Source of the DNA: SCGC-AG-212-J23 sp036406675
Lineage (GTDB): Bacteria > Pseudomonadota > Gammaproteobacteria > Burkholderiales > SG8-39
DNA length: 64,000 bases
NCBI GenBank assembly: GCA_036406675.1
Contig: DASXAO010000106.1
Coordinates: 1 to 64,000, forward strand
Reading direction: 5' to 3'
Shown: positions 32,144 to 39,735 of the stretch, in pieces
Layout of the letters: each line of letters opens with the position of its first letter
How positions within the stretch are numbered: position 1 is the stretch's first letter
Notes under the pieces: model-generated
What the model was told of the DNA's origin: nothing
The model's database searches: none
The model's input: only the letters and a program-made list of their open reading frames with translations
Translations under genes and position numbers: made by a program

Positions 32144-32563
32144 CTATCCTTGCAAATACCGGATCACAGCGTCCCTAAAATTCCGCAGCGCGGCGTCCTT
32201 TCCATGGCGCTCCATTGCCGCATGGAACGATAGGTAGTCGCTTGCGCCCAGGCTGCGGTAGGACGCGCGCAACTCATCCGTATCCTCCTTTTCCACGACG
32301 AAGAGCGGCAGCGCCCGGACGATGAGGATCGGTATGTCGCTCGCCCATGATTCGGCCCGAAGATGCGTCACAAGGCGGTATGGACGAGCCTCGTCAAAGT
32401 GATAGCCCACCACGCAGAGGTGCGGCCGCCATGACTTGGCCTCGTCGACCGCCTTTTCGTAGGAAACGGCGTTGAAGACCTCGACTTCCTGACCGTCAAG
32501 CACTCCACGCAACTCGGTCATTGCCCTATTCGTGTCAGCGACCAGGATTCGCCAGCGGGCCAT
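32144..32563 (-). CDS. Stand-alone receiver-like protein lacking the phosphoacceptor Asp
   Basis: This 139-residue CheY-like alpha/beta protein has strand 1 RILVADTN with an acidic residue at 10. Strand 3 is LCVVGYHFDEARPYRLVTHLR, where the phosphorylatable Asp of normal receivers aligns with Gly53. The Thr and Lys of strands 4 and 5 are also replaced (LIVRALPL, SDYLSFHA). It is therefore a pseudo-receiver, probably a phosphorylation-independent interaction module. GAGGGG precedes the ATG. No kinase or output domain is adjacent. Confidence 0.75.
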   Translation of the reverse strand: MARWRILVADTNRAMTELRGVLDGQEVEVFNAVSYEKAVDEAKSWRPHLCVVGYHFDEARPYRLVTHLRAESWASDIPILIVRALPLFVVEKEDTDELRASYRSLGASDYLSFHAAMERHGKDAALRNFRDAVIRYLQG

Positions 32564-32578
32564 CCCCTCACTCCCTAA

Positions 32579-32603
32579 CGAGCGTGCTTACCATGCACGC
32601 TCG
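32579..32603. other. 9-bp perfect hairpin upstream of the pseudo-receiver gene
   Basis: CGAGCGTGC (32579-32587) and GCACGCTCG (32595-32603) flank a 7-base loop in the gap between the divergent pseudo-receiver and HTH genes. No T-run is present. It could be an operator or an RNA hairpin in a leader. Confidence 0.4.
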
Positions 32604-32776
32604 GGCGCGGTCCACCCTTGAACGCCCGTTTGTGCATCGCTGAACCCCGTGGTCCGCGGGTGCCGGGGAGTCCGGCAGAACACGGTAAAAAGCGAACGGA
32701 GCGAGGTGTCGGGATTTTCCGGACTGTGCCATCATTCGCTGCCCTAACGTTCTATCGCTATTTGCACTACATTCCC

Positions 32777-33007
32777 ATGCCTACCGCGCGCTCTGGCGCC
32801 CTCCGCGCCGCCGCACAAGTCATTGGAGGTCCGGCCTCCTTAGCGTCCAGGCTCGGGGTGAGCGAGTTGCAACTCGAGCAATGGATCAATGGAAAGGAGT
32901 CGGTCCCTACGGAGGTATTCCTTCTGGTCGTGGACCTGCTCGAGCGCCACGACCGCCGTAAGGCACCGAGGCCCGAAGGAAACGATTCGCAGCCGGGCCC
33001 CAGGTAG
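32777..33007 (+). CDS. Small Cro/YdaS-like helix-turn-helix protein
   Basis: This 76-residue protein from ATG 32777 has an HTH-like core: AAAQVIGGPASLASRLGVSEL, then QLEQWINGKESVPTEVFLLV. This resembles YdaS/Cro-type DNA-binding domains, where the GVS turn and QLEQWI recognition helix are typical. The C-terminus is charged and probably disordered. No good Shine-Dalgarno is seen; the open frame extends upstream without homology-like content. Confidence 0.65.
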   Translation: MPTARSGALRAAAQVIGGPASLASRLGVSELQLEQWINGKESVPTEVFLLVVDLLERHDRRKAPRPEGNDSQPGPR

Positions 33008-33020
33008 AGCCAGACGGCGT

Positions 33021-33221
33021 TTACTTTCTGAAGAACAGCTGGACCGCTCCCGCGGCCGCGAGAACCGCGCCGCCGATCATCGTCCACATCGCCTTGTCGG
33101 TCGGTGAGCCCGTGAAGACGCGGCTCACCTTCGAGTCGAACGCCCCCGACATGTTGTACCCCCAGATCAGCAAGGCGACGCCGGCGACGAGCAGGGCGAT
33201 TCCGATGACGTTCTTGTTCAT
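33021..33221 (-). CDS. DUF3185 family small membrane protein
   Basis: This 66-residue protein has two hydrophobic helices (about 4-24, 44-64) separated by the family motif SRVFTGSPTDKAMW. A GGGAGGA Shine-Dalgarno precedes ATG 33221, excluding the longer upstream frame. The function of the family is unknown. It sits just downstream of the flavin monooxygenase gene, same strand, 34 bp away. Confidence 0.82.
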   Translation of the reverse strand: MNKNVIGIALLVAGVALLIWGYNMSGAFDSKVSRVFTGSPTDKAMWTMIGGAVLAAAGAVQLFFRK

Positions 33222-33255
33222 GCCGTCCTCCCTCTGTTGAAGTTGAACTTGCAGA

Positions 33256-34434
33256 TCAGACCAGCTCCACGGTGAGCGGATTGTAGGAGTACAGCCAGGC
33301 ATTGCGCGCGGCGCCCTCGTCGCGCTTCGCGAAGGCGCGGCGCAGCGCCTGCTGGTCGCGCATGTGGAAGAGCGTGCGGTTGCCGCTGGAGCCTTCGACG
33401 ATCCGCGCGGTGCGCTCGATGCGATTGCGCTGATAGATCTGCAGCGCATCGGGCACGTCGGCCATGTCGAGGGCGCGCGTCAGCACCGCGGCGTCCTCGA
33501 TCGCCATGGCGGCGCCCTGGGCCAGGTAGGGCAGCGTGGCGTGGACGGAATCGCCGAGCAGGGTCGCGCGCCGGGTGCTCCAGTTCGAGATCGGCGGGCG
33601 ATAGAAGAGCGACCAGCGGTAGCACGCATCGCGGTCGGCGAGCTCGACGAGGGTCTGGATGTCGGGATGCCAGCCGGCAAAATCGGCCTTCAGCTTCTCC
33701 CAGGGGAAGCGGGCGGTCCACGACTCCTCCGAAACCTCTTCGGTTTCCACCAGGCCGACGAAGTTCAGCAGCGCCCCCGCGCGCAGGTAATAGCAAACGA
33801 CGTGGGCGCCCGGCCCCATCCAGACCGACATCACCGGCCCCATGAAGTCGCGCGGCAGGCTCTGCGTCGGAACGGTAAGCCGCCATGCCGCGTCGCCGGT
33901 ATATGCGGGGTGCGCTTCACCGGCGATCTGGGCGCGCACCGCGGACTTCACGCCGTCGGCGCCGACGAGCAGGTCCGCGCTGACGGTCTCGCCGCCCGCG
34001 AGGTGCACGCGCACTTCGCCAGCGGTCTCTTCGAACCCGGTCACGCGCGAATCGAGACGGATGGCGTCCTTCCCGAGGTCCCGGACCTTGCCGACAAGGA
34101 GCTGCTGGAAGTCGGCGCGATGGAGCTGGTTGTAAGGCGCACGGTGCAGGCGCAGGTGCTCGTCCGCGAGCGCGAACTGGCTGATCACTTCACCCGTGTC
34201 GTGCAGGCGAAAGACATAGGCCTCGGGTCGGACTGCAATCGCGGAGAGGGCGTCGGCGAGCTCGAGGTCGATGAGCACGTGCATCGCATTGGCGCTCATC
34301 TGGATGCCGGCACCGACCTCGACGAGCTCGGGCGCCTGCTCGAGGATCTGCACGTCGTGCCCGGCCTTGATCAGGCAGGCCGCGGCCGTCAGACCGCCGA
34401 TGCCGGCCCCTGCGATAAGGATCTTTTTCGGCAT
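33256..34434 (-). CDS. FAD-dependent aromatic monooxygenase (salicylate/3-hydroxybenzoate hydroxylase-like)
   Basis: This group A flavoprotein monooxygenase of 392 residues hydroxylates aromatic rings using NAD(P)H and O2. Visible motifs are the Rossmann GAGIGGLTAA (9-18), the FAD/NADPH-binding GADGVKSAVR, and LLGDSVHATLPYLAQGAAMA, the GD motif. AGIQMSANAMHVL is characteristic of the salicylate/3-hydroxybenzoate group. ATG 34434 fits the family N-terminus; GTG 34461 gives a nine-residue extension. No ring-cleavage genes are adjacent, so the substrate is open. Confidence 0.87.
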   Translation of the reverse strand: MPKKILIAGAGIGGLTAAACLIKAGHDVQILEQAPELVEVGAGIQMSANAMHVLIDLELADALSAIAVRPEAYVFRLHDTGEVISQFALADEHLRLHRAPYNQLHRADFQQLLVGKVRDLGKDAIRLDSRVTGFEETAGEVRVHLAGGETVSADLLVGADGVKSAVRAQIAGEAHPAYTGDAAWRLTVPTQSLPRDFMGPVMSVWMGPGAHVVCYYLRAGALLNFVGLVETEEVSEESWTARFPWEKLKADFAGWHPDIQTLVELADRDACYRWSLFYRPPISNWSTRRATLLGDSVHATLPYLAQGAAMAIEDAAVLTRALDMADVPDALQIYQRNRIERTARIVEGSSGNRTLFHMRDQQALRRAFAKRDEGAARNAWLYSYNPLTVELV

Positions 34435-34554
34435 GGCTTTTCTTGGACAGTTGTAAACCAATCCCGTGTCGGCGTACAGCCGGACCGGCGATATTTCCCC
34501 GGGAATTGGAATCCGCTTCCGCGCGCACTCTGGTCCATGCGCGATCCTGCGGTG

Positions 34555-35148
34555 TCACCGCCGGCGGCCGGGTACCTCCGGGCGCAGGTGAAGGAGCAAG
34601 GCGGCGCATATCAAGACGAAAGCAACGCGCGGCGCTACGAAGGCGACCGCAGTCGCGGTCGCGAAGGTCGCGAGAACGGCGAGAGATCGGCGTCTCGCCA
34701 TCTGCCGCGCGCGGTCGGACACCTGTGCAGGCTGCGCTTGCGCCAATACCTCTCGCTCGAAGACGTTATAGGCGATGTCCACGCACACGAAAACCGCTGC
34801 ATAGAGCGCCATGGGCTCGGACGCGAGCTGGGTGCGCGCAACCCACGCCGTCGCGAAAGGAAGGAACGACACCATGAAGAGGTGGGCGAAGTTCATCCAC
34901 ATCAGCTTCAGCGTCGGGTGACCCACGAGCGACATCAGGTGATGGTGGTTCATCCAGATGATGGCGATGAAGAGGTAGCTCACGGCATAGCTGATCACCG
35001 TGGGCCCGAGATCCCGGAGGGCGGAGAACGCCGGATCCTCCGGTGCCTTCAGCTCCAGAACCATCACGGTCATGATCACAGCGATGACTGCGTCCGAGAA
35101 TGCGGCGACCCGGTGCGCGGTGACCTCGCGTGCTCGCTCTTCGTGCAT
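34555..35148 (-). CDS. TMEM175/DUF1211-family potassium channel-like protein
   Basis: This 197-residue membrane protein of the bacterial TMEM175 family comprises tetrameric K+ channels. The signature helix 1 is RVAAFSDAVIAVIMTVMVLEL with the FSD motif, and IIWMNHHHLM is the conserved second-helix block; about five to six helices follow. Start ATG 35148 is preferred over 35190 because minus-strand TAGAGT (35161-35156) ends seven bases before it. Confidence 0.85.
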   Translation of the reverse strand: MHEERAREVTAHRVAAFSDAVIAVIMTVMVLELKAPEDPAFSALRDLGPTVISYAVSYLFIAIIWMNHHHLMSLVGHPTLKLMWMNFAHLFMVSFLPFATAWVARTQLASEPMALYAAVFVCVDIAYNVFEREVLAQAQPAQVSDRARQMARRRSLAVLATFATATAVAFVAPRVAFVLICAALLLHLRPEVPGRRR

Positions 35149-35242
35149 GCGAGTAACTCTAGGGCCCCTGCATGACATGCAAGCGCGCAAGACGCGCGGC
35201 CTGAACGCGGCGCTTAGACGCCGCTAGCTGCCGATCTCTTCG

Positions 35243-35803
35243 TTACAGCGCCGAGAGATAGCGCGCGATGGCGGCGCGCTCGGGCTCGGTCAGGGCGCGC
35301 ATGAATCCGGGCATGTCGAGGTTGTTGCTGCGCTCGTTCCGGGCGAACGCGCGCATTTCGTGGACCAGGTATTCGTAGCTGAGGCCCGCCAGCCGCGGCG
35401 CCGGCATGCCGCCCTGGAAGTTCGGCTGATGACAGGGCTGGCACTGGGCGATGCCCTTCGGCGGCGCGGGCGGCTTGGCCTGGGCCTTCTTGGACGGCCA
35501 GGGCTTGGCCGCGAAATAGGCGGCGAGCTGGCGCAGGTCCCCCTCGGCCAGGCCCTTGGCGAGCGGCGCCATGACCGCGCTCGGGCGCCCGCCGTTGCGA
35601 AAATCGCGAAGCTGCTTCATGAGATAGCTCTCTTGCTGACCCCAGATGACAGGAATGGTCTTGGGGTCGGTGGGAACGCCCTTGTTCCCATGACACGCCG
35701 CACAAACCTGCGCCTTGGCGTCGATGTCATCCGCGGCGTGCACCGGTGTGATCGCAAGGCAGGTACCGATTCCGAAAACCGCCGAAGCAAAGCGTCTGAG
35801 CAT
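35243..35803 (-). CDS. Periplasmic diheme cytochrome c (c4-like)
   Basis: This 186-residue secreted electron carrier has a signal peptide (about 1-23) and two heme sites. CAACH is at residues 34-38 and CQPCH is in the second half, within the repeated c4 half-domains. Met ligands are likely in SAVMAPLA and NLDMPGFM. It is divergent from the heme beta-propeller gene with a 90-bp gap, so the two are plausibly co-regulated redox partners. Confidence 0.88.
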   Translation of the reverse strand: MLRRFASAVFGIGTCLAITPVHAADDIDAKAQVCAACHGNKGVPTDPKTIPVIWGQQESYLMKQLRDFRNGGRPSAVMAPLAKGLAEGDLRQLAAYFAAKPWPSKKAQAKPPAPPKGIAQCQPCHQPNFQGGMPAPRLAGLSYEYLVHEMRAFARNERSNNLDMPGFMRALTEPERAAIARYLSAL

Positions 35804-35892
35804 GACCGTATTGCCCTCCCCGTGTGCCGAGTATGATAGGTGAGTCCGGCCCCATGAGGACAGAGTCCACCGACAGTGTTCACGGAGAGCCT

Positions 35893-37536
35893 ATGCGCGC
35901 CACGCTGATGCTGACCCTTGCCGCGACCGCGATTCTTCTTCCTTCCATCGCTGGCGCCGGCCCGAACGGGGACCCGGCGCTCACCGGCACCGTCAGCTCG
36001 GAGGCCGAAGGCAAGATGGAAGGCGTGGTCGTCACCGCGCGCCAGGGAAAATCGATCGTCGAAGTGAGCGTGACCACCGACGCGGACGGCCGCTACAGCT
36101 TCCCGCGCACTCACCTAAAGCCGGGGCAATACACCCTCAGCACACGCGCGGTCGGCTATGACATCGCCGCCCCCGCCAAGGCGACCGTGTCGGACATCGA
36201 GCCGGCCACGGCCGACATCAAGCTGAAGAAGACGAAGAATCTCGCCGGCCAGCTCACCAACGCCGAGTGGCTGAACAGCATCCCGGGCACCGAAGAGCAG
36301 AAAGCGGGACTGCTGAATTGCGTCGGCTGCCACACGCTCGAGCGCATCGTGCGCTCGACGCACAACTCGGACGAGTGGACGAAGGTGATCAGCCGCATGC
36401 GGGGCTACGGCGCCGTCAGCCAGCCGATCAAGCCGCAGCCCATGCTGGACCGCGCCCGCGCCGGATCGCCCGAGGATTTCCGCAAGATGGCGGACTACCT
36501 CGCCACCATCAATCTGAGCGCGACCGACCGCTGGCAATACGAATTGAAGACCCTGCCGCGGCCCAAGGGCCGCGACACCCGCGCGATCGTCACCCACTAC
36601 GACGTGGTGCGGCCGACGAGCGAGCCGCACGACATCCTCGTCGATCAGGAGGGCAAGGTCTGGTACACGGATTTCGGCGAGATGTTCATCGGCAAGTTCG
36701 ACCCGAAGACGCTGAAGCTCGTCGAGTACCCGATCAAGAAGTTCAAGGAAAAAGCGCCGACCGGGCTGCTCTCCATCGAGTTCGATCGCGAAGGCAAGAT
36801 CTGGTTCGACACGATGTACCAGGGCTCGCTCGGCTGCCTGGATCCGAAGACCGGCAAGATCGACTACTACCCGGTCTCCAAGGAATGGAACGACGACACC
36901 GTGCAGCTCAACTTCACCGGGCTGCGCCACGACGTAGACGGCAAGGTCTGGACCAAGACGGTGGGCACGCAGCACATCTTCAGGGTCGACCTGAAGACCG
37001 GGAAATGGGAGCGCTTCCACCCGACCGACGACCTGCAGACGGTCAAGAACGCCAGCATCTACCAGGTGATTTCGGATTCGCAGAACAATCTGTGGATGGC
37101 CGAATTCACCGCGGGCCACATCGGCAAGATCGACGCGAAGACGACCAAGGTGACGTGGTACCCGTTCCCCACGCCGAACGCCCGCGCCCGCCGCATGATG
37201 ATCGATGAGCAGGACCGCATCACGGTGGCCGAGTATCGCGGCAACAAGGTCGCGGTGTTCGACACCAGGGCCGAGAAGTTCACCGAATACGATCTGCCGC
37301 CGCGCACGTATCCGTATCGTGCGGTTTTCGACAAGAACGGCGAAATCTGGGCCTCGACGATGCACACCGACCGCGTCGTGCGGCTCGACCCCAAGACCGG
37401 CAACACGGCGCAATACATGATGCCCTCCGACACCAACATGCGCACCGTGTTCGTCGACAACTCGACCACGCCGGTGACGTTCTGGGTCGGCAGCAACCAT
37501 GACCACCGGATCGTGAAGGTCGAGCCGCTCGACTGA
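35893..37536 (+). CDS. Periplasmic Vgb-like beta-propeller with carboxypeptidase-regulatory domain and one heme c site
   Basis: This 547-residue secreted protein has a signal peptide (about 1-22), then a beta-sandwich of the carboxypeptidase regulatory-like type (about 28-112, TGTVSSEAEGKMEGVVVTAR). A cytochrome c segment follows with CVGCH at 143-147, and then a propeller (about 195-547) of Vgb-lyase-like repeats (DQEGKVWYTDFG, DREGKIWFDTMY, DKNGEIWASTMH). Such fusions occur beside c-type cytochromes, but their substrates are not established. GGAGA precedes ATG 35893; TATGAT (35832-35837) with TTGCCC 15 bases upstream may be the promoter. Confidence 0.85.
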   Translation: MRATLMLTLAATAILLPSIAGAGPNGDPALTGTVSSEAEGKMEGVVVTARQGKSIVEVSVTTDADGRYSFPRTHLKPGQYTLSTRAVGYDIAAPAKATVSDIEPATADIKLKKTKNLAGQLTNAEWLNSIPGTEEQKAGLLNCVGCHTLERIVRSTHNSDEWTKVISRMRGYGAVSQPIKPQPMLDRARAGSPEDFRKMADYLATINLSATDRWQYELKTLPRPKGRDTRAIVTHYDVVRPTSEPHDILVDQEGKVWYTDFGEMFIGKFDPKTLKLVEYPIKKFKEKAPTGLLSIEFDREGKIWFDTMYQGSLGCLDPKTGKIDYYPVSKEWNDDTVQLNFTGLRHDVDGKVWTKTVGTQHIFRVDLKTGKWERFHPTDDLQTVKNASIYQVISDSQNNLWMAEFTAGHIGKIDAKTTKVTWYPFPTPNARARRMMIDEQDRITVAEYRGNKVAVFDTRAEKFTEYDLPPRTYPYRAVFDKNGEIWASTMHTDRVVRLDPKTGNTAQYMMPSDTNMRTVFVDNSTTPVTFWVGSNHDHRIVKVEPLD

Positions 37537-37580
37537 GGCGACGCGGTCGGGCAAAACGTCGGACAAGCAACAGGACAGAA

Positions 37581-37613
37581 GGTCCGGTATTCCACCGGGC
37601 CGTCTTTCTTTTT
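37581..37613 (+). terminator. Rho-independent terminator after the heme propeller gene
   Basis: The stem GGTCCGGT (37581-37588) / ACCGGGCC (37594-37601), with one G-U pair, is followed by GTCTTTCTTTTT. A second hairpin CCGGCAC/GTGCCGG lies just downstream (about 37621-37641). Confidence 0.8.
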
Positions 37614-37681
37614 CCGTTGACCGGCACGTGGCCGTGCCGGCAACATCCGCGTTCCACTTTTGGGAGACTTAGGAGAGAGGA

Positions 37682-38491
37682 ATGATGCTCAGGAAACTAT
37701 GCCTGCTCGGCGCCGCGGTCGGCGCCTTTTCGGCTGCGGGGGCCCTTGCCCAGACGGCCGAAGTCACGCTGACGCGCCTCGACTGCGGCAACGGGTTCAA
37801 CGACGCGCGCCGGTTCAGCGACACCTTCGCATACACCGATCAGAAGAAGCCCTTCACGTTCAGCTGCTACGTCATCAAGCACGGCGACGACTACATGGTC
37901 TGGGATACGGGCTACGCGCCGGGCTCGACGCCCAACGCCACCAACAAACCGCTGGGCGAGCTGCTGGCGCAGATGAAGGTGAAGCCCGAGCAGGTGAAGT
38001 ACGTCGGCATCAGCCACTTCCATGCCGACCACACCGGCCAGCTCGACACGGTGCCAAACGCGACGCTGCTGATCGGACAGAAGGAGTGGGACGCGATCAC
38101 CGCGCCGAAGCCGATGCAGGGCGCGAACGTAGCCGGCTTCAAGCACTGGATCAGCGGCGGCGGCAAGGTGGAGCCGCAGCCCGCGGACAAGGACGTGTTC
38201 GGCGACGGCACGGTGATGATCCTGCGCACGCCGGGCCACACGCCGGGTCATCAGTCGCTGCTCGTCCGGCTGAAAGAAAAAGGGCCGGTCATCCTCATCG
38301 GCGATGCGGTGCACTTCCACGAGAACTGGGATTCGGACGGCGTGCCGGGCTTTAACTACGACCGATCCGAGACGATCTCCTCGATCGAGCGCCTCAAGGG
38401 CATCGCCAAGAACGTGAAGGCGACCGTCATCATCCAGCACGATCCGCGCGACATCAACAAGCTGCCCGCCTTCCCGGCCGCAGCCAAGTAG
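37682..38491 (+). CDS. Secreted metallo-beta-lactamase-fold hydrolase (AHL-lactonase-like)
   Basis: This 269-residue MBL-fold protein has a signal peptide ending ALAQ near residue 24. The di-zinc site is HFHADH (112-117), followed by TPGHTPGHQS and GDAVHFHENWD. The order and spacing match the N-acyl-homoserine-lactonase family, whose members open the lactone ring of quorum signals. A signal peptide would place it in the periplasm, unlike the cytoplasmic AiiA type. A GGAGAGAGG Shine-Dalgarno precedes ATG 37682, and a strong terminator follows. Confidence 0.85.
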   Translation: MMLRKLCLLGAAVGAFSAAGALAQTAEVTLTRLDCGNGFNDARRFSDTFAYTDQKKPFTFSCYVIKHGDDYMVWDTGYAPGSTPNATNKPLGELLAQMKVKPEQVKYVGISHFHADHTGQLDTVPNATLLIGQKEWDAITAPKPMQGANVAGFKHWISGGGKVEPQPADKDVFGDGTVMILRTPGHTPGHQSLLVRLKEKGPVILIGDAVHFHENWDSDGVPGFNYDRSETISSIERLKGIAKNVKATVIIQHDPRDINKLPAFPAAAK

Positions 38492-38510
38492 TCGCGGCGT
38501 TGTAGATTCG

Positions 38511-38543
38511 GGGCCCTGGCATTAGCCAGGGCCCTTGTCTTTT
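38511..38543 (+). terminator. Rho-independent terminator after the MBL-fold gene
   Basis: The perfect 10-bp stem GGGCCCTGGC (38511-38520) / GCCAGGGCCC (38525-38534) with loop ATTA is followed by TTGTCTTTT. It sits between the convergent MBL and Slam genes. Confidence 0.93.
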
Positions 38544-38547
38544 CTGC

Positions 38548-39735
38548 TCACTCCAATACCAGGTAGACGTTGGCCTTGCGGTAGCTGTAGAAGTCGATGG
38601 TCGAGTCGTTTCGTTCGAGCGTCATTGCCAGCGCGGGCGTGAAGTTCATCCAGCGCCACTCCTTGTTGCGCAGCGACGCCTCGAGCGCGATGCGGTGGTC
38701 CCTTCGGGTGACGCCGAAGAGCGGATCGTCGGCGGCGTATTGCCGGTGTCCGAACGCGAGGCCGGCACGGAGACGAAGCGGGGCGGGCCGCTCGACGAAT
38801 AGATTGATCCCGGGCTCGAGCGTGACGCCGTAGTACGTGTAGGGCCGTTCCCTGGCGTCGGAGAGCTCCACGGTTGCCTTGAGCAATCCGGCGAGCGCCT
38901 GCGTCGTGCTCCTCACCGCAGAGAGCGTGACGCTTCCATAGTTGGCGTCGAGGTAGGAGTAGTACGGGAAAGTGACCCGGCCGACTCTCACCGTGCCGTC
39001 GAGCCGGTGAACCTGCGACTCGGAAAGCCGCTGGCTCAGCTCGAGATACGGGAACCGGTAGAGGTACTGGCCGCCGAAGGTTCCGCCCTCCATTCCCCCG
39101 CGCAACTCGGTATAGGAGGCGCCCAGGCGCTTGGAAAGCCCGCCATCGGCGGTCAGGCGGTCGAGCGATTGCGACGGGTAGTCCAGATACGAGGCGTTGA
39201 AGTACACGGAAACGCGGCTTTCGCGCAGGATCGGCTCCATGGCCTGGAAGGAATAGCGCAGGCCTGTAACGCGCTCGTTGTCCTGCGGCGGCTCGAAGGT
39301 CAGCCGCACGCCGCCGATCGTGAACTGGCGCTCCTGGGTGATGTTGCGCGGATTGGAATCCGACACCACGGAGAGCGCGAAGCGCGCATAGCCGTCGACC
39401 TCGTCGATGGAGCGCAGGAACGCCTCGATGTTGTCGTGCACGCGCCAAGGCAACTCGGGCTCGAGCAGGACGGACTTGAAGAGCCGGCGGGATTCCTGGT
39501 ACTGCTTGAGGTAAAAGAGCGCTCGCGCGAGCTCGAGCTTGACTCGCGGGCTGTCGGTCTTGTGCGTCAGCTCGCGGAAGATGCGTGCCGCGGATTCGAA
39601 GTCGCCTGCCTCGAGCCGCTGCGCGCCTTCGATGAATGCGCGCTGGATCTCGGGATCGGGCTGCTGGGCTGCAACCGGACCTGCGAAAGCAATGCTAAGC
39701 GCGGCGACGAGGAGCCTCCGCCGCCATGCCCTCAT
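38548..39735 (-). CDS. Surface lipoprotein assembly modifier (Slam/DUF560-like) outer-membrane translocator
   Basis: Slam proteins are TPR-plus-barrel outer-membrane proteins that move lipoproteins to the cell surface (type XI secretion). This 395-residue protein has a signal peptide (about 1-24, PVAAQ), TPR-like repeats (about 28-115, GAQRLEAGDFESAARIFREL, then LARALFYLKQYQESRRLF), and a C-terminal barrel rich in alternating aromatic strands ending YLVLE. The ATG follows the lipoprotein stop directly (TGA at 39736-39738, ATG at 39735), typical of Slam-substrate operons. It is shorter than neisserial Slam1. Confidence 0.85.
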   Translation of the reverse strand: MRAWRRRLLVAALSIAFAGPVAAQQPDPEIQRAFIEGAQRLEAGDFESAARIFRELTHKTDSPRVKLELARALFYLKQYQESRRLFKSVLLEPELPWRVHDNIEAFLRSIDEVDGYARFALSVVSDSNPRNITQERQFTIGGVRLTFEPPQDNERVTGLRYSFQAMEPILRESRVSVYFNASYLDYPSQSLDRLTADGGLSKRLGASYTELRGGMEGGTFGGQYLYRFPYLELSQRLSESQVHRLDGTVRVGRVTFPYYSYLDANYGSVTLSAVRSTTQALAGLLKATVELSDARERPYTYYGVTLEPGINLFVERPAPLRLRAGLAFGHRQYAADDPLFGVTRRDHRIALEASLRNKEWRWMNFTPALAMTLERNDSTIDFYSYRKANVYLVLE

